Of a stretch of 64,000 bases of DNA, positions 8,928 through 16,915 are shown one piece after another. The notes below the pieces were generated by a model. The model saw only the letters and a list, made by a program, of their open reading frames with translations. It searched no databases and had not been told where the DNA came from. The stretch is taken from assembly GCA_030065205.1 (NCBI GenBank), contig JASJDN010000005.1, positions 62,001 through 126,000 on the forward strand, read 5' to 3'. Within the stretch, counting starts at the first letter, position 1. Every line of letters begins with the position of its first letter. The DNA is from Crocosphaera sp. GTDB taxonomy: Bacteria > Cyanobacteriota > Cyanobacteriia > Cyanobacteriales > Microcystaceae. Made by a program: the position numbers and the translations under genes.

Positions 8928-9654
8928 TTTAATTACTAAAATGATCCCCAATAAGGATATGTTTAAATTTAAAAAGGGACTGTTCACGTCTCAAATTTTC
9001 ATCTTGTGTTTGTTAGGTTTAGCTATTGTTTTTGTTGCGCTTCCTAGTTATTTTACTCAAAAATGGTCTTGGTCTGAGTTACCTGGTGTACCAGAAGTCG
9101 CCCAAATGAGGAAAATTCCTAAAACACAATTGACCTTTCCAGGATGGACAACGGTTGCTCAACAAGAAATATCAGTTAATAATTATCCTTGGTCATTCCA
9201 AATTATTGAGAAACCTGGACAAGATCCCATTGTTATTGCTTTAAAAGCACAAAAATATTATAAGGACAACCCAGAAGTGGAATGGGTTGATTTAGAGGGA
9301 GTAGAACGATGGAAAAGTGATGGGTACAAAGTGCTTAAATTTCCATCAGAAACGCAGCCCAATGGTTCGGTAACGGCTCGTTGGTTTCAAGCTTGGAATA
9401 ACAAAACTTATGCAGTCGTTCAATGGTATGCTTGGCCAGGAGGAGGACATTATGCTCCGGCTCAATGGTTTTTAGCCGATCAAAAAGCACAATTAAAAAA
9501 TAAAAGAATTCCTTGGGTTGCTGTGTCCATTAAAATTCCCATGGAAGCGTTAGGAACCTTGGAAGATAGGGAAGCTTTGGCAAAATCACTAAGCCAGCAA
9601 GTTCAAACAACCTTAGAAAAAGAAGTTTTTGTGGCTCAACGTTCAGCCTCATGA
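8908..9654 (+). CDS. Cyanoexosortase-associated protein (EpsI-like)
   Basis: Single-TM protein with a hydrophobic segment at about 28-47 (QIFILCLLGLAIVFVALP) and a soluble C-terminal domain of about 200 residues. The domain is rich in Trp, as in EpsI/DUF3485-type proteins encoded beside exosortases. The proposed start at 8908 overlaps the exosortase gene by 20 bp, which indicates translational coupling. Met12 or Met18 (8941, 8959) are alternative starts. Its role in PEP-CTERM sorting is inferred only from gene pairing. Confidence 0.8.
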   Translation: MIILLNSLITKMIPNKDMFKFKKGLFTSQIFILCLLGLAIVFVALPSYFTQKWSWSELPGVPEVAQMRKIPKTQLTFPGWTTVAQQEISVNNYPWSFQIIEKPGQDPIVIALKAQKYYKDNPEVEWVDLEGVERWKSDGYKVLKFPSETQPNGSVTARWFQAWNNKTYAVVQWYAWPGGGHYAPAQWFLADQKAQLKNKRIPWVAVSIKIPMEALGTLEDREALAKSLSQQVQTTLEKEVFVAQRSAS

Positions 9655-9657
9655 AAT

Positions 9658-9855
9658 TTATCGTCCAATTTTTTGAGCTTGATTCACTACAACCCCACTG
9701 ACAAAGCGACCATAATTTTCTAGGCGATCTTTTTGTCCTGACCTATCAGGATGTTTAAAAAGATCGCCTAATCCTGTTATTAGCATCGCTAGGGTTGCCA
9801 TAAGAATTAAATAGTTACGAAAAATGACAATTTTTTTAGTATCAGTGGATAACAT
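9658..9855 (-). CDS. Small single-TM hypothetical protein, 65 aa
   Basis: Reads as a short protein with one hydrophobic helix (about residues 11-29, FRNYLILMATLAMLITGLG) and a charged tail, DLFKHPDRSGQKDRLENYGR. It converges on the exosortase-associated gene with a 3-bp gap. A long perfect hairpin (9721-9770) lies inside the reading frame, so the region might instead be a non-coding transcribed structure. The membrane-helix-then-polar layout favours a real small gene. No family recognised. Confidence 0.5.
   Translation of the reverse strand: MLSTDTKKIVIFRNYLILMATLAMLITGLGDLFKHPDRSGQKDRLENYGRFVSGVVVNQAQKIGR
9721..9770. repeat. Two-tier hairpin, 14-bp outer stem
   Basis: Taggcgatcttttt at 9721-9734 is perfectly complementary to aaaaagatcgccta at 9757-9770. 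An inner tcctga/tcagga stem sits in the loop. The structure lies inside the small minus-strand ORF 9658-9855 and downstream of the exosortase operon, so it could terminate plus-strand transcription or be a mobile palindrome. Confidence 0.8.
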
Positions 9856-10121
9856 AGAAAATTTCTTATTTTGGTTGTAAAAAGTGAATAAATTAAAGTA
9901 AATAAAATAAGGAATATTATCAGAGTTAAAATTTGCTTACTAGCATAACACTTTTGTAAAAAGTTGGCCAGGGAGATTTCTTGCCACTCTAGAAAATAAT
10001 TATCTCTTTAGATTTTCTGTGTTTTAACTGACGATTGACGGGATGATACTTGCTTTCTGCTCTCATCCCTTCTATCTTTGAGATTATATGTTTAATACGG
10101 GGGGTTTTTCGGTTGGATACA

Positions 10122-10928
10122 ATGGAAAAATTTTGGTCTGAAGTCTTAAACTTTTGTCAAACCACCACAACAGCGATCGCAGATACCTTAATCGAAAAAG
10201 CGGGAAACATCTCCCCAACGGCTAAAGAAGATGGTTCTTTGGTGACATCGGCCGATCGCTGGGCTGATCAAACCATTCGAGAGGCGATCGCGTCACACTT
10301 TCCCACCCACGGTATCTTAACGGAAGAAACCAGTCACGTTTTTCCTGAGCAAGACTGGTGTTGGATCGTCGATCCTATCGACGGAACCACTAACTTCACC
10401 CGAGGGGTTCCCATTTGGGCTATTTCTTTGGGTTTAGTCTATCGCGGAACCCCTGTCTTTGGTTTTGTCTACCTTCCCCCTCTCAAACAGTCTTTTTATG
10501 GTTATTGGTACGGGGAAAGCGGGTTAAGCGGACCAACCGGGGCCTATTGTAATGGTCAACCCCTTGCTACCAGTCCAGACACTCCCACAAAAAGTCATTT
10601 ATTTAATCTCTGCGCTCGTAGTACAAAAGTTTTGCAAAAACCGTTTCCCTGTAAAATTCGCATGATTGGCGTGGCCAGTTATAATTTATTATTAGTGGCT
10701 TCTGGGGCTGCTGTGGGCGGCGTAGAAGCCACCCCGAAAGTGTGGGATATTGCTGCAGTTTGGGTCATTGTTCAAGCAGCAGGGGGAACATTTATTTTCT
10801 TAAAAGATAAAGAGCTTTTTCCCTTGACAATTGGCAAAAACTATGGTAAAAAATCAATTCCTTCTTTAGTAGTCAATCAATCCGAGTTTGTTTCTCTATT
10901 TAAACCGTTAGTTGAATGTATTGTGTAA
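10122..10928 (+). CDS. Inositol monophosphatase family protein
   Basis: Mg2+-dependent phosphatase of the IMPase/histidinol-phosphatase superfamily. The two metal-site motifs are clear: GILTEET around residue 65 and WIVDPIDGTTNFTRGVPIWA around 83-102. The C-terminal WDIAAVWVIVQAAGG motif completes the site. The frame stays open upstream to 10050, but the ATG at 10122 (MEKFWSEVLNF) matches the usual family start. The substrate may be inositol phosphate, histidinol phosphate or another small phosphate ester. The next gene begins immediately after its stop codon, so the two are almost certainly co-transcribed. Confidence 0.9.
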   Translation: MEKFWSEVLNFCQTTTTAIADTLIEKAGNISPTAKEDGSLVTSADRWADQTIREAIASHFPTHGILTEETSHVFPEQDWCWIVDPIDGTTNFTRGVPIWAISLGLVYRGTPVFGFVYLPPLKQSFYGYWYGESGLSGPTGAYCNGQPLATSPDTPTKSHLFNLCARSTKVLQKPFPCKIRMIGVASYNLLLVASGAAVGGVEATPKVWDIAAVWVIVQAAGGTFIFLKDKELFPLTIGKNYGKKSIPSLVVNQSEFVSLFKPLVECIV

Positions 10929-11765
10929 ATGGTTGAACGTAAAGTTATTAAACTGTCTCAAGTTGAATTGTCCTATCTAGAATGGAAGCAAGGGATAGAG
11001 CCTTTATTGTTATTGCATGGGTTAGGGGATCATGCTCTGGTTTGGTCAAGTTTAGGGGATTATTTGGCACAAGATTATCACATTATTGCCCCGGATCTAC
11101 GAGGTCATGGAGATAGTAGTAAACCGAATCAAGGCTATAAATTTGTGGATTATATTGACGATTTAAACCAACTAATGGATTATTTTGGCTGGCAATCCGC
11201 TCACATTCTTTCCCATTCTTGGTCAGCAAAACTAGCAGCGATTTGGGCAACAAAGCAACCGGAAAGATTTAAAGATTTAATTTTAATTGATCCCTTCTTT
11301 ATCGATAAAATGCCTTCGTGGTTTAAGGTAACGTTTCCTATTCTCTACAAAACCTTACCCTTTTTAAAAGCGATGGGACCGTTTAACAGCTATGAAGAAG
11401 CCGAAACTTTAGCCCGTACCTTGAAGCAGTATCAAGGATGGAGTCCTTTACAACAGGAAGTCTTTAAGTTAGGAATGGAAGAAAAAAAAGAAGGAAAATG
11501 GGGCAGTAAATTTATTAAACAAGCGAGGGATGAAATTTTTGAGGAAGTGATGAAATATGCAGGACTGACACAAGATATAAACATTCCCACGTTATTCATT
11601 AAACCAGAAAAAGGACTCAATCGAACAGCCTGGCAACTGAAGTCCTATCGAACCTATTTAAAACAGTTAAAAATTGCGGAAGTTCCGGGAAATCATTGGG
11701 CTTTTTTAGTGGAACCATCCCCCTTTAATGAAACCGTTAAAGCCTTTTTGTTAGAGAGAAATTAA
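10929..11765 (+). CDS. Alpha/beta hydrolase
   Basis: The 278-residue protein has the alpha/beta-hydrolase fold: oxyanion-hole loop LLLHGLGDHALVW at about 27-39, DLRGHGDS at 56-63, and a nucleophile elbow SHSWS with Ser97. The likely catalytic His is in PGNHWAF near the C-terminus. The elbow is S-H-S-W-S rather than the classical G-x-S-x-G, with Ser at both glycine positions. No signal peptide, so cytoplasmic. Its ATG follows the stop of the IMPase-family gene directly. The substrate is unknown. Confidence 0.88.
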   Translation: MVERKVIKLSQVELSYLEWKQGIEPLLLLHGLGDHALVWSSLGDYLAQDYHIIAPDLRGHGDSSKPNQGYKFVDYIDDLNQLMDYFGWQSAHILSHSWSAKLAAIWATKQPERFKDLILIDPFFIDKMPSWFKVTFPILYKTLPFLKAMGPFNSYEEAETLARTLKQYQGWSPLQQEVFKLGMEEKKEGKWGSKFIKQARDEIFEEVMKYAGLTQDINIPTLFIKPEKGLNRTAWQLKSYRTYLKQLKIAEVPGNHWAFLVEPSPFNETVKAFLLERN

Positions 11766-11857
11766 GCAATACTGTTATGTTTTCTAAGCAATCAGGGTAA
11801 AATAAGCTAAAGCATGAGAATTTTTCCCAAGAATAATCAGAGGTTCAAGCGATACCC

Positions 11858-12265
11858 ATGACCACCGTTTTAATTGTAGAAGATGATCCCATTAACCTTC
11901 GTGTTTTCTCAAAAATTCTCACCAAACGAGGAGGTTTAACCGTCAAAGGGACAGAAGACGTAGATGAAGTGATGAAAATTGCTCAAGGGGGGGAAGCCGA
12001 TATTATTCTGATGGATGTTTCTTTATCCCATAGCGTTTATCAAGGGGAATCGGTTGATGGCATCAAAATTACTCAATTTCTCAAAGCTGATCCGAAAACG
12101 GCGAATTTACCGGTTATTTTAGTTACGGCCCACGCAATGGAAGGCGATCGCGAACATTTTCTCGAAAAAAGTGGGGCTGATGGCTATATTTCTAAACCCG
12201 TTGTGGATCATGAACAATTTGTTAATCAGATTTTAACCACTATCAACAATCATCAAAAAAATTAG
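11858..12265 (+). CDS. Single-domain response regulator (CheY/DivK-like)
   Basis: A stand-alone receiver domain of 135 residues with no output domain. The acidic pocket is in VEDDP at 8-12, the phospho-accepting Asp53 is in LMDVSL, the conserved Thr90 is in VILVTAHA and Lys113 is in ISKP. A short insert follows the phosphorylation site (SHSVYQGESVDG). It probably signals by protein-protein contact, as DivK or CheY do. No histidine kinase is nearby. A good intrinsic terminator follows. Confidence 0.92.
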   Translation: MTTVLIVEDDPINLRVFSKILTKRGGLTVKGTEDVDEVMKIAQGGEADIILMDVSLSHSVYQGESVDGIKITQFLKADPKTANLPVILVTAHAMEGDREHFLEKSGADGYISKPVVDHEQFVNQILTTINNHQKN

Positions 12266-12305
12266 CGTTGAACCCTCAATGAAAAATAAATTGGGTTTAA
12301 AAGTT

Positions 12306-12330
12306 CCGTGCTTTTAGTACGGCTTTTTTG
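12306..12330 (+). terminator. Intrinsic terminator after the response regulator gene
   Basis: CCGTGC and GTACGG form a 6-bp stem (one G-T pair) with a TTTTA loop, followed at once by CTTTTTTG. It is 41 bases after the response regulator stop codon and oriented with it. Confidence 0.75.
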
Positions 12331-12444
12331 CTGAATATAATTTATCTATTATTGTCTATTATTTAGATACAATGTGTCTTTTGAATAACACATTGTCTTT
12401 TTAGGAAAAACAATTCATAATAAGAGTGGTTAAACAAAGGATGT

Positions 12445-14121
12445 ATGATGTTCAATTTAACTAAAAATTGGAAAAGTATTTTTTTGATTAGTTTTTCTTG
12501 CTTTTGTTGTACGTTGCCTATTGTTGCAGCAGAAAGAATTAATATTATTTGGCAATCTTTAAGGTTAACCCTTGAGGTGAGTTCTTTGGAACAATTTGCT
12601 AATGAAGGAATTATTAATCAAGAGTTAGAGTTTTATTTTCAAGCTGTAGGTTTAGACGATAATCAGCAGGAAAGCTTAAAAGAATTGTTAGTCACTCAAT
12701 ATCCTATTGATGGGGTTCAGTTATCTAAATTTCTTAACACTCCTACAGGAGAAATTCTCTTAGAAAGACTGGGTATTTTAGCCTCTCTTCCTGGGGGTAG
12801 AAATGGAAAATATCTACTCAGAGGTGCATTGGTTCAAGCTGCACTCGATTCAGAAAAAGGATTTAGTTTACTTAATATTTTAAATCATTTATCCACCAAC
12901 ATTCAACTCAATGTCGAGGAAATTGAAAAAACCTTAGAATATCAACAACGTTTAGCTTTAGCTACTAATTCTTTAATAAAAAATGCTTCAGAAATTTCCC
13001 AGGATAACATTAGTGAATTAAATATAGACTATAGTAAGATATCAGACATTAGGAAGCAGGGAAAATATGGGGTTAATTCCGTTAAAGTTATCAAATTAAC
13101 TGATGAAAAACGTCAGCGAAGCTTTGATTTACATCTCTATCAACCTGAAAATTGGAAACCAGAGAAAACCCCAGTTATTATCGTTTCTCATGGGTTAGGT
13201 TCTCATCCCAATGATTTTAGTATGTTAGGAAAACAATTAGCTTCTTATGGATTTTTAGTTGCAATTCCTCAGCATATTGGTAGTGATCAACAACAGATCG
13301 AAAATATGCTCAACGGTTATTCTCGGGACTTATATGACCTACAAGAATTTATTAACCGACCCTTAGATATTACCTATATTTTAGATGAGTTAGAAAGAAG
13401 AAATAAAAGAGAGTTTGGCAATAGATTAAAGTTGGATAAAGTGGGAGTTATTGGTCATTCTTTTGGGGGTTATACTGCTTTATCTGTTGCTGGGTCAACC
13501 TGGGATTTTCAGAATATTAAAAACTATTGTGATCGCCAAATTTGGGAAGCTAATTTATCCATGTTATTACAATGTCAAACCTTAGACTTACCCAGACAAG
13601 ACTACAATTTTCGAGATTCAAGAGTAGCAGCAATTGCCATTATCAATCCTGTTAATAGTGTTATTTTTGGTTCTCAGGGACTCAGTAAAATTGATATTCC
13701 TATTATAATTAGTGCAGGAACAAATGACCCGGCAACTCCTCCCATTATTGAACAAATTAGAACTTTTGCTTGGGTTAAGAGTGAAGATAAATATTTATTT
13801 GTGATGAAAGGTCAAGCTCATTTTTTAACCCCTCCTGAAAAGAATAATCAAATCAATAACTTAATTAATCTTTTGGTTGACTTTAAACAGGTAGATGATG
13901 ATTTATTTACTACTTATAATAATACCAAATCTCTTGCATTTTTTCAATTTCATCTTTCTGAAGATAAGGATTATGAAATCTATCTTAAACCAGGTTACTG
14001 GCAATATATTAGTGATAAAAACTATCCCATTTACTGGTTAGATAAATTTGCAGTTAATGAGCTAGTTGACACTTATAATCGTTTTAAACCCCTTGAAATT
14101 CCCACCTTATATCCTAATTAA
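12445..14121 (+). CDS. Exported alpha/beta hydrolase with N-terminal DUF1400 domain
   Basis: The 558-residue protein starts with a signal peptide (about 1-29, ending PIVAAE). A DUF1400 region common in cyanobacterial hydrolases spans about 30-150. The alpha/beta-hydrolase domain resembles platelet-activating-factor acetylhydrolases and dienelactone hydrolases: VSHGLGSHPNDF at 248-259 for the oxyanion hole and GVIGHSFGGYTAL with nucleophile Ser339. A likely acid is in GTNDPATPP and the His in GQAHFLTPP. It should be a periplasmic esterase or lipase. Two ATGs (12445, 12448) follow an AAAGGA site. An MscS channel gene begins 2 bp downstream, so the two form an operon. Confidence 0.87.
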   Translation: MMFNLTKNWKSIFLISFSCFCCTLPIVAAERINIIWQSLRLTLEVSSLEQFANEGIINQELEFYFQAVGLDDNQQESLKELLVTQYPIDGVQLSKFLNTPTGEILLERLGILASLPGGRNGKYLLRGALVQAALDSEKGFSLLNILNHLSTNIQLNVEEIEKTLEYQQRLALATNSLIKNASEISQDNISELNIDYSKISDIRKQGKYGVNSVKVIKLTDEKRQRSFDLHLYQPENWKPEKTPVIIVSHGLGSHPNDFSMLGKQLASYGFLVAIPQHIGSDQQQIENMLNGYSRDLYDLQEFINRPLDITYILDELERRNKREFGNRLKLDKVGVIGHSFGGYTALSVAGSTWDFQNIKNYCDRQIWEANLSMLLQCQTLDLPRQDYNFRDSRVAAIAIINPVNSVIFGSQGLSKIDIPIIISAGTNDPATPPIIEQIRTFAWVKSEDKYLFVMKGQAHFLTPPEKNNQINNLINLLVDFKQVDDDLFTTYNNTKSLAFFQFHLSEDKDYEIYLKPGYWQYISDKNYPIYWLDKFAVNELVDTYNRFKPLEIPTLYPN

Positions 14122-14123
14122 AA

Positions 14124-15551
14124 ATGCCCAACTATCCCTTAATTATCGAACAATGGTTTGAGCAAACATTTTCCACCCCTTTATTTAATATAGGCGGAGA
14201 AAATATCTCCATTTTATGGATACTCAAAGCAATAATGCTGTTAATTTTCGTCAGTCTTTTGGCCAGAGGAACTAAGCGTTTTTTGAAGAATTATTTATTG
14301 GTTTTATTGAAAATCAAGGAAGGAACCAGAGAGGTTATTGCAACGCTCACTGGTTTGGGTTTAGGGACATTAGGATATATTATTGTTTTACAAGGGTTAG
14401 GATTAGATTTAGCGTCTTTTGCTGTGGTTGTGGGAGGGTTAGGAGTTGGTATTGGGTTTGGGTTACAAGAAATTACTAAAAATTTGGTCAGTGGGTTAAC
14501 TTTATTAGGAGAAAGTAAACTAAAAGTTGGCGATTTAATTGAATTTCAAGGTCACTTAGGATATATTCAAGAAATATCTTTAAGGTCTACCGTTATCAGG
14601 ACATTACAAGGATCTCAATTAGTGATTCCTAATACAGATTTAACCAGTCAACCAGTGGAGAATTGGAACTATGAGAACTGTCACGGGAGAATAGAAATAT
14701 CCATTGGTGTTGCTTATAATAGTGACTTATTATTGGTGACAGAATTATTACTAGAATCAGCTTTTTTAGAAAAAGAAGTCTTAAGTGATCCCTCTCCTAA
14801 AGTTGTGTTTATTGAGTATGGGGATAATGCTTTAATTTTTGAGTTATGGGTTTGGGTTACTAATATTGAAAATCGTCAGTGTATTAAAAGTTCTCTCAAT
14901 TTCATTATTGAATATAAATTTCGTCAAGGGGGTATTTCTATTCCTTTTCCTCAACGAGAGTTATGGTTAAGGAATGTGGATTCTCTTCCATTAACTAAGG
15001 TAAAAACAGTTTCAAATGAACAAAGTTCTTCTTCTCATATAACCTTGAAAGATTCTTTACAAAGTTTTCCTTGTTTTCAACACTTAAATGAATTGGAATT
15101 GAGAAAATTAATTGAAGTCGGTACTCGTCGTTATCTAAAAAAAGATGAAACTTTTATTCATCAGGGAGAATATGATAGTTATTTTTATATTATTTTATCA
15201 GGACAAATACAAGCTATTTATGAAACTAAAAAAGTCAGTCGTATTCTCTTTACTTTTAATCAAGGACAGTCTTTCGGAGAGTTACCTTTATTATTAGAAA
15301 TTCCTTATCCCACCACCATGATTGCATCAGAAGATACCCATTTATTTCTACTCGCAAAAACTTGTTTTCAAGACCTTCTGAATCAATATCCTTATTTAGC
15401 ACAAGAAATAGCCTCAGAATTGGCAAAACGTCAAGAAATTTTAGAAGACTATCAAAACAATTTGAAAGAAATGGGTTTAATTGATGATGATTCGCTTAAA
15501 AATCCTGTTGTTTGGATTCGTCAAAGATTAAGTCAAATTTTTAGTTTATAA
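14124..15551 (+). CDS. MscS-type mechanosensitive channel with C-terminal cyclic-nucleotide-binding-like domain
   Basis: The 475-residue membrane protein has TMs near 27-47 and 70-92 and the Gly/Ala-rich pore helix of MscS at 93-128 (VVVGGLGVGIGFGLQEITKN), then the beta and alpha/beta domains to about 285. A CAP-like domain spans about 308-425. In its phosphate-binding cassette (FGELPLLLEIPYPTTMIA, 384-401) the Arg that normally grips the cyclic phosphate is replaced by Tyr395, so it may bind another ligand or none. Such fusions are known in cyanobacteria. It lies 2 bp after the DUF1400 hydrolase gene. Confidence 0.9.
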   Translation: MPNYPLIIEQWFEQTFSTPLFNIGGENISILWILKAIMLLIFVSLLARGTKRFLKNYLLVLLKIKEGTREVIATLTGLGLGTLGYIIVLQGLGLDLASFAVVVGGLGVGIGFGLQEITKNLVSGLTLLGESKLKVGDLIEFQGHLGYIQEISLRSTVIRTLQGSQLVIPNTDLTSQPVENWNYENCHGRIEISIGVAYNSDLLLVTELLLESAFLEKEVLSDPSPKVVFIEYGDNALIFELWVWVTNIENRQCIKSSLNFIIEYKFRQGGISIPFPQRELWLRNVDSLPLTKVKTVSNEQSSSSHITLKDSLQSFPCFQHLNELELRKLIEVGTRRYLKKDETFIHQGEYDSYFYIILSGQIQAIYETKKVSRILFTFNQGQSFGELPLLLEIPYPTTMIASEDTHLFLLAKTCFQDLLNQYPYLAQEIASELAKRQEILEDYQNNLKEMGLIDDDSLKNPVVWIRQRLSQIFSL

Positions 15552-15665
15552 TTATGAAAAATTATGCCAACACTTTGTTAATAAAATCATGTTGGCTTCT
15601 CAACTAAAAAAACTCCCCTGGTGGGTCAGGATTTTGGAACAGAATCAAGTCCTTGAGGATAATTA

Positions 15666-16577
15666 TCAGCGCGTAAGGATGTTGACGCTTGTCTGTTCTT
15701 CTGTATCAGTAGACGAAGAAGACTCCTGTTGAAGTTGACCAAGAACGGATTGCATTTGAGGTGTGGTTAAAAAAGTTTGGGTATCTTTGATTAGTTTTTC
15801 TCCCCAGAGATTATCTTTAAGGTGTTGGACTTCCCCATAGTTGCTATCTAATTGAAGAGCATTTTTTCCAAGTTCCAGCCCTTGTTCTTTTTGCCCTTGA
15901 ACATAGAAAGCAACCCCTAAAGCCAGTTTGGGTTCCGCTTGTTCGGGATCAATTTCTAAGGCTTTTTGCCAATGTTCGATCGCTGCTTTAATATTTCCTT
16001 GTTCGTACTTAATTAAACCAATATTATTGACTGCTGGCCAAAAATCTTCTTGTTGATTAATTGCTTTTTGATAGACTGCGATCGCATCCCCCATGCGCCC
16101 TAATTTAAAATAAGCGTTACCTAAATCAAACTGCGCTGAAGGTACATCAGGTTTGCTTTTTAATCCTTCTTCTAATTCCGTGGCCGCTTCTTTATATTTT
16201 CCTTGTTGAAAATAGGCATTTCCTAAGGTAAATTTTATCCCCACTTCTTTAGGTTCAAGGATCAAAGCTTTTTCTAACGCATCGACCCCTGGTTCTAGCT
16301 CTTGTTTGATAATATATAACGTTCCTAAAATAAACCAAGGCTGATACTTATTGGGAGCTAACTGAGTGGCTAGTTTTGCCCGTGATAAAGCTAAATCGTG
16401 TTGTTGAAACCGGATCAGTTGGGCTGCTTCTTCAGCCACTTCTAAGCCTTGCTGTTCCAGTTGTTCTCCATTCAGTTGAGGGGTATAAGGTAAAAGCATT
16501 TGTCCCATAACAGGAACGCTAAACTGCCAAACTCCCACACCCACCAATAAAGAAAGTAACCAATTACGTTTAAACAC
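15666..16577 (-). CDS. Exported TPR repeat protein
   Basis: A 303-residue protein with a signal peptide (about 1-25, LLVGVGVWQFSVPVMG) followed by about six tetratricopeptide repeats from roughly 45 to 265, for example LGNAYFKLGRMGDAIAVYQK and IGLIKYEQGNIKAAIEHWQK. It is probably a periplasmic or lumenal scaffold for protein-protein contacts. The start appears to be GTG (16575-16577), because no upstream ATG fits the signal peptide. The tail is rich in Ser, Thr and Gln. It is convergent with the MscS gene. No specific partner can be named. Confidence 0.85.
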   Translation of the reverse strand: MFKRNWLLSLLVGVGVWQFSVPVMGQMLLPYTPQLNGEQLEQQGLEVAEEAAQLIRFQQHDLALSRAKLATQLAPNKYQPWFILGTLYIIKQELEPGVDALEKALILEPKEVGIKFTLGNAYFQQGKYKEAATELEEGLKSKPDVPSAQFDLGNAYFKLGRMGDAIAVYQKAINQQEDFWPAVNNIGLIKYEQGNIKAAIEHWQKALEIDPEQAEPKLALGVAFYVQGQKEQGLELGKNALQLDSNYGEVQHLKDNLWGEKLIKDTQTFLTTPQMQSVLGQLQQESSSSTDTEEQTSVNILTR

Positions 16578-16915
16578 AGTTTATTCTCTAAGTTTGTTGA
16601 ACATCATTCATCTCTCCTAGTGTAGAGGAAAAAGATCCCTTTCGTAGTTATCAACAGTAAACAGTAAACAATTGTAGACAGGGTTCACTTGACTCATGTC
16701 CCATCGGTTAGGATTTAGGTATGGACAACGGAAATTGACCAAGTTGGAGTGAGATAGCACTTCTAACAATCCTCCACACACAGCATCTTTGAGACTAAGA
16801 CTCATTCAAAATCAAAAGTAAGCACAATAACAATCAATAGGATTTTAAGCTTGGTCAAGAACCGTCTAATTGCCCTTGACAGCGAACGATTCAAAGAAGA
16901 CGAGGGATATTAATC
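16578..16915. other. Intergenic region between divergent genes
   Basis: Holds the upstream regions of the TPR and beta-helix genes. A short direct repeat (acagtaaacagtaaaca) lies around 16660. A ribosome-binding site GAGGGA at about 16902 serves the beta-helix ATG at 16916. A 62-codon minus-strand frame here (16617-16805) has no coding character. Nothing else recognised. Confidence 0.45.

Noticed and set aside
16617..16805. 62-codon minus-strand ORF
   Set aside because: Lies in the promoter region of two divergent genes, has no ribosome-binding site, contains a short direct repeat and its translation shows no domain-like or membrane pattern.
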